Source: Actinomycetes bacterium
Lineage (GTDB): Bacteria > Actinomycetota > Actinomycetes > S36-B12 > UBA5976
DNA: 50,429 bases
Reading direction: 5' to 3'
NCBI GenBank assembly: GCA_021824095.1
Contig: JAKALQ010000007.1
Location: forward strand, 1-50,429
Part shown: positions 48,050 through 50,429 of the stretch, piece after piece
How the letters are laid out: each line of letters begins with the position of its first letter
Position numbering within the stretch: the stretch's first letter is position 1
Translations under genes and position numbers: made by a program
Notes under the pieces: model-generated
Database searches by the model: none
Seen by the model: only the letters and a program-made list of their open reading frames with translations
Told to the model about the DNA's origin: nothing

Positions 48050-49261
48050 TCAGGGGGTTCCCGGCAGGGCCCCGTCGATGAGGTGGCGGATGTCGGTGTG
48101 CCCCGTCATCGTGTAGGTCATGGTGACGTCAGCCCCGACGACGAGATTCACCGGCACGATGACCGTAGGGTGCCCGTCGTACCAGGCGCTGTGGGTCACG
48201 ATGTGGTGGCCGTTCACCAGCACGGTGTACGTGTGCACGGCGAGGCCCACGCTGTAGACGGTCTGCACCACGGCGCCCGGCCCACTGCTCGCCTGGGGGT
48301 CGGTGCGCATCCGCATCACCGTCGAGGCGTCCTGCGCGAGTGCCGGCTCGAGGTGCAAGCGCACGGTGACGACGCTCGTGTCCGGGCTCGTGAAGCGCAC
48401 CTGGGCGCGCACGCGCAGGTAGGCATCGGCGCGATTGCCCGACATGTTGTTGAAGCGCAACCGCACCTCGTGGGGTGGGATGGCGCCGATCCAACCGGCC
48501 TGCCCCCGCGCCTCAAGCGCTCGCTGTCGCGCTTGGTCCGCACTCGCAAGCCAGGCGTGGCCGTCGGCGATGGAGGGGGCCAGTAGGCGCAGCAGGTCGG
48601 TGGCGCGGGGGAGTTGGTTCGCGAGGGCGCGCAGCACCGGCCCCACCTCGCGCATGCGCTGAGCGCGTGCGGCGGCGTCCGTGCCGGGGACACGCCGGTA
48701 GAGCCCGACGCCGAGTTCGTCGGCGATCGCCGCGGCAGAGTGCAGGGTGCGCCCGTCGGTGGTGTGCAGTGGCGTGCCGGAGCGGGCGAGCATGCGGGCG
48801 AGGGCCGTGGTGTCGACGTCGGCCGCACCATCGAGCCGCTGCCCGGTGGTCGCCCGCCAGGCCTGCAGCCACGACGACGCGACGGTGGGGCCGTCCGGTG
48901 CCATGGCGAGGTCGGGCCACGAGACAAGGCGACGCCCGAAGAGGCGGTAGTAGCCGGGATCGAGACCCGTGGGTGCGGTGGTCGGTTGCACGAGGCCGGC
49001 CGCATCGCCCAGACGCAGGATGCGCACCCGGCCCGCCGCCACCTGCACGATGACGACGGTATCGAGGATGCCGCCACCGGCCCGGGTGCTCGCCTGGGAG
49101 GTGATGCCGACGAGGTAGCGCCCGTCCACGGGCATCGTGACGACAGCCGCTGCGGCAGGCACAGCGTCACCGGCCACCACCGGCAGGGCGGCGATGGCCA
49201 CCGCGACGACGGCGCGACCCCAGCGCCCGCCCATCGTCCGTCGACCCTGCCGCGGCCCCAT
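48050..49261 (-). CDS. Secreted DUF4012-like protein, function unknown
   Basis: This 403-residue exported protein has a twin-arginine-free signal peptide ([20 protein letters not shown], cleavage near AAAA). The mature start [20 protein letters not shown] resembles the opening of DUF4012 proteins, which share distant LCP-like features. The C-terminal part ([20 protein letters not shown], then alternating strands to the end) also fits that family's all-beta end. I could not identify catalytic residues. The start follows GGGAGG (49271-49266 on the minus strand) at 4 nt. It precedes the GGDEF gene by 29 bp and may be co-transcribed with it. The family call is tentative. Confidence 0.65.
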   Translation of the reverse strand: MGPRQGRRTMGGRWGRAVVAVAIAALPVVAGDAVPAAAAVVTMPVDGRYLVGITSQASTRAGGGILDTVVIVQVAAGRVRILRLGDAAGLVQPTTAPTGLDPGYYRLFGRRLVSWPDLAMAPDGPTVASSWLQAWRATTGQRLDGAADVDTTALARMLARSGTPLHTTDGRTLHSAAAIADELGVGLYRRVPGTDAAARAQRMREVGPVLRALANQLPRATDLLRLLAPSIADGHAWLASADQARQRALEARGQAGWIGAIPPHEVRLRFNNMSGNRADAYLRVRAQVRFTSPDTSVVTVRLHLEPALAQDASTVMRMRTDPQASSGPGAVVQTVYSVGLAVHTYTVLVNGHHIVTHSAWYDGHPTVIVPVNLVVGADVTMTYTMTGHTDIRHLIDGALPGTP

Positions 49262-49278
49262 GGCGCCTCCCACCCATG

Positions 49279-49284
49279 ACGATA
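49279..49284 (-). promoter_or_regulatory. Putative -10 of the DUF4012-like gene
   Basis: On the minus strand TATCGT lies 7 nt before the site GGGAGG, giving a leader of about 11 nt. Confidence 0.4.
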
Positions 49285-49322
49285 GCGAGCACCGGCGTTT
49301 GGGTCGGCACGCCGACGTCTGG

Positions 49323-49328
49323 CACACT
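49323..49328 (+). promoter_or_regulatory. Putative -10 of rpmE
   Basis: CACACT is preceded at 18 bp by TTGGGT (49299-49304), a weak -35. The predicted leader is about 60 nt and includes AAAGGAG before the GTG. Confidence 0.35.
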
Positions 49329-49394
49329 ACGTGGGCCGGTTCACGGGATTCCCCCCGACCCGGTCGGCGCGTTGCCGGAGCAAAGGAGACAGCC

Positions 49395-49601
49395 GTGAAG
49401 GCCGACATTCACCCGAAGTACCACGAGACCACCGTGACGTGCTCGTGTGGCAACACGTTCACCACGCGTTCCACCGCGAAGAACGGCGTCATCAACGCCG
49501 ATGTGTGCAGCAACTGCCACCCGTTCTACACCGGCAAGCAGAAGATCCTCGACACCGGCGGCCGCGTCGCGAAGTTCGAGAAGCGCTTCGGCAAGCGCTA
49601 G
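49395..49601 (+). CDS. rpmE: Ribosomal protein bL31, zinc-binding (C+) form
   Basis: This 68-residue protein begins [20 protein letters not shown] and has the four zinc-ligand cysteines in TCSCGNTF (Cys16, Cys18) and [14 protein letters not shown] (Cys37, Cys40). It is therefore the C+ paralogue used under zinc-replete conditions. The C-terminal [14 protein letters not shown] is basic, as expected. The start codon is GTG after AAAGGAG. No Zur box was recognised upstream. A strong hairpin terminator separates it from prfA, so the two are at least partly uncoupled. Confidence 0.97.
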   Translation: MKADIHPKYHETTVTCSCGNTFTTRSTAKNGVINADVCSNCHPFYTGKQKILDTGGRVAKFEKRFGKR

Positions 49602-49609
49602 TACGCCTC

Positions 49610-49648
49610 AAGAGGTGGGTCGGGCACGTCGGTGCCCGCCCACCTCTT
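49610..49648 (+). terminator. Strong intrinsic terminator between rpmE and prfA
   Basis: Stem 49610-49619 pairs with 49639-49648, then after a single bulged T (49620) 49621-49627 pairs with 49632-49638 around a GTCG loop: 17 base pairs in all. A short T-rich run (CTCTTTG) lies at the 3' end. Confidence 0.75.
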
Positions 49649-49676
49649 TGCGTTCCCACCCCGAGACGGAGTCCCC

Positions 49677-50429
49677 ATGTTCGAAGCCTGCGCCGCCCTC
49701 GCCGCCGAGATGCACGATCTCGAGGTGCGGCTCGCGGACCCGTCCACGCACGCCGACCCGGTGAGTGCGCGACGGCTCGGCAAGCGCCATGCCGAACTGC
49801 GACCGATCGTCGCCGCCTGGGAGCAGTGGCGCACCCTCGGCGATGACATCGCCGCTGCCGAGGAACTGGCGGACGAGGACACCTCCTTCGCCGCGGAGGC
49901 CGAGCGCCTCTCGGCGGAGCGTGCGCTCGTCGCGTCGCGCCTCGAGGACCTGCTCATCCCACGCGATCCACTCGACGGCTCCGACTGCATCCTCGAGATC
50001 AAGGCCGGGGAGGGTGGCGAGGAGTCCGCGCTCTTCGCTGGTGACCTGCTGCGCATGTACCTGCGCTGGGCCGAGCGACGCGGCTGGCGCACCGAGATCC
50101 TCGACGCCGAGGAGTCCGACCTCGGCGGCTACAAGGACGTCTCCGTCGCCGTGAAGGCCCGCGGTGCAGCCGATCCCGCCGCTGCCCCCTACGCCAACCT
50201 GAAGTTCGAAGGTGGCGTGCACCGCGTGCAGCGCGTGCCCGTTACCGAGAGCCAGGGGCGCATCCACACGTCGGCCGCTGGCGTGCTCGTGCTGCCCGAG
50301 ACTGAGGACGTCGAGGTCGAGATCAATGACGCCGACCTGCGCATCGACGTGTTCCGCTCATCGGGCCCCGGTGGCCAATCGGTGAACACCACCGACTCCG
50401 CCGTGCGCATCACGCACCTGCCCACCGGC
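49677..50429 (+). CDS. prfA: Peptide chain release factor 1 (3' partial)
   Basis: The first 251 codons of RF1 are present and the frame is open to the window end (full-length RF1 is about 360 residues). The N-terminal helical domain is followed by [20 protein letters not shown], the codon-recognition region [20 protein letters not shown] (PVT is the RF1 P-x-T anticodon tripeptide) and the peptidyl-tRNA hydrolysis motif [19 protein letters not shown]1 releases peptides at UAA and UAG. The start ATG lies after the rpmE terminator; GACGGAG (49666-49672) is a modest ribosome-binding site. rpmE-prfA order is common in actinobacteria. Confidence 0.96.
   Translation, partial: MFEACAALAAEMHDLEVRLADPSTHADPVSARRLGKRHAELRPIVAAWEQWRTLGDDIAAAEELADEDTSFAAEAERLSAERALVASRLEDLLIPRDPLDGSDCILEIKAGEGGEESALFAGDLLRMYLRWAERRGWRTEILDAEESDLGGYKDVSVAVKARGAADPAAAPYANLKFEGGVHRVQRVPVTESQGRIHTSAAGVLVLPETEDVEVEINDADLRIDVFRSSGPGGQSVNTTDSAVRITHLPTG

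Noticed and set aside
1..50429. CRISPR arrays, insertion sequences, attachment sites, prophage genes
   Set aside because: No regularly spaced repeats, transposase or integrase motifs, or tRNA-adjacent direct repeats were seen in either strand.

Overview
The window (50,429 bp, very GC-rich, densely coded on both strands) comes from an actinomycete-type actinobacterium. The marker genes agree: glnR, mshA (mycothiol synthesis), senX3-regX3, carD, a WhiB protein, DUF3499 and DUF5719 proteins, a YbjN protein and an Asparaginase_II-type enzyme. Several blocks keep a gene order I recall from Mycobacterium (glnR/thioredoxin/nitrobindin; mshA/YbjN/gpm/senX3/regX3; carD/ispD/ispF/cysS/rlmB; LCP/NDP-sugar pyrophosphorylase/whiB/DUF3499). 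I cannot name the genus. No rRNA, tRNA, CRISPR array, insertion sequence or prophage was seen, and no gene-free stretch exceeds about 200 bp.

Layout. 1-2760: the end of a quaternary-amine (glycine betaine type) ABC transporter operon whose last gene encodes a formaldehyde-activating-enzyme (Fae) homologue. 2771-6235: a DMT exporter, a DHA2 drug exporter and a prepilin peptidase. 6316-9481: GlnR, a lipoprotein, the tRNA t6A enzyme Sua5 and a LuxR-type response regulator. 9468-12043: an eight-helix sensor kinase and an alpha/beta hydrolase. 12170-14634: a redox/sulfur group (thioredoxin, DUF4395, DsrE, a 36-residue membrane peptide, a nitrobindin-like protein and Fur). 14684-17589: YgfZ, asparaginase and a methyltransferase.

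17605-22820: a perfect 22-bp inverted repeat, then gpmA, YbjN and mshA on the minus strand, and senX3-regX3 and carD on the plus strand. 22988-28820: a GGDEF/EAL protein, ispD-ispF (MEP isoprenoid pathway), cysS and rlmB. 28905-36611: surface-polysaccharide genes, namely a UDP-GlcNAc 2-epimerase, a UDP-ManNAc dehydrogenase, a Wzm/Wzt-type exporter, a glycosyltransferase, a sulfotransferase and an LCP ligase. 36794-46906: a 1142-residue SpoIID/cell-wall-binding protein, a sugar-nucleotide pyrophosphorylase, whiB, a large GT2 membrane protein, DUF5719 and DUF3499. 46959-50429: a membrane GGDEF protein, a secreted DUF4012-like protein, rpmE and the start of prfA.

Functional threads. Thiol, redox and one-carbon stress recur (mycothiol, thioredoxin, DsrE, Fur, YgfZ, Fae). 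Cell-envelope glycan assembly and attachment fills most of 28.9-46.5 kb. Two c-di-GMP proteins are present, one with a degenerate GGDEF and an intact EAL, the other with an intact GGDEF. Many first-in-unit genes start 6-7 nt after a [TC]ANNNT box, which implies widespread leaderless transcription. Other non-coding signals of note are 11-bp iterated repeats upstream of the sulfotransferase, overlapping divergent promoters around the 36-residue gene, and a whiB promoter whose -35 lies in a hairpin loop and whose -10 overlaps a palindrome.
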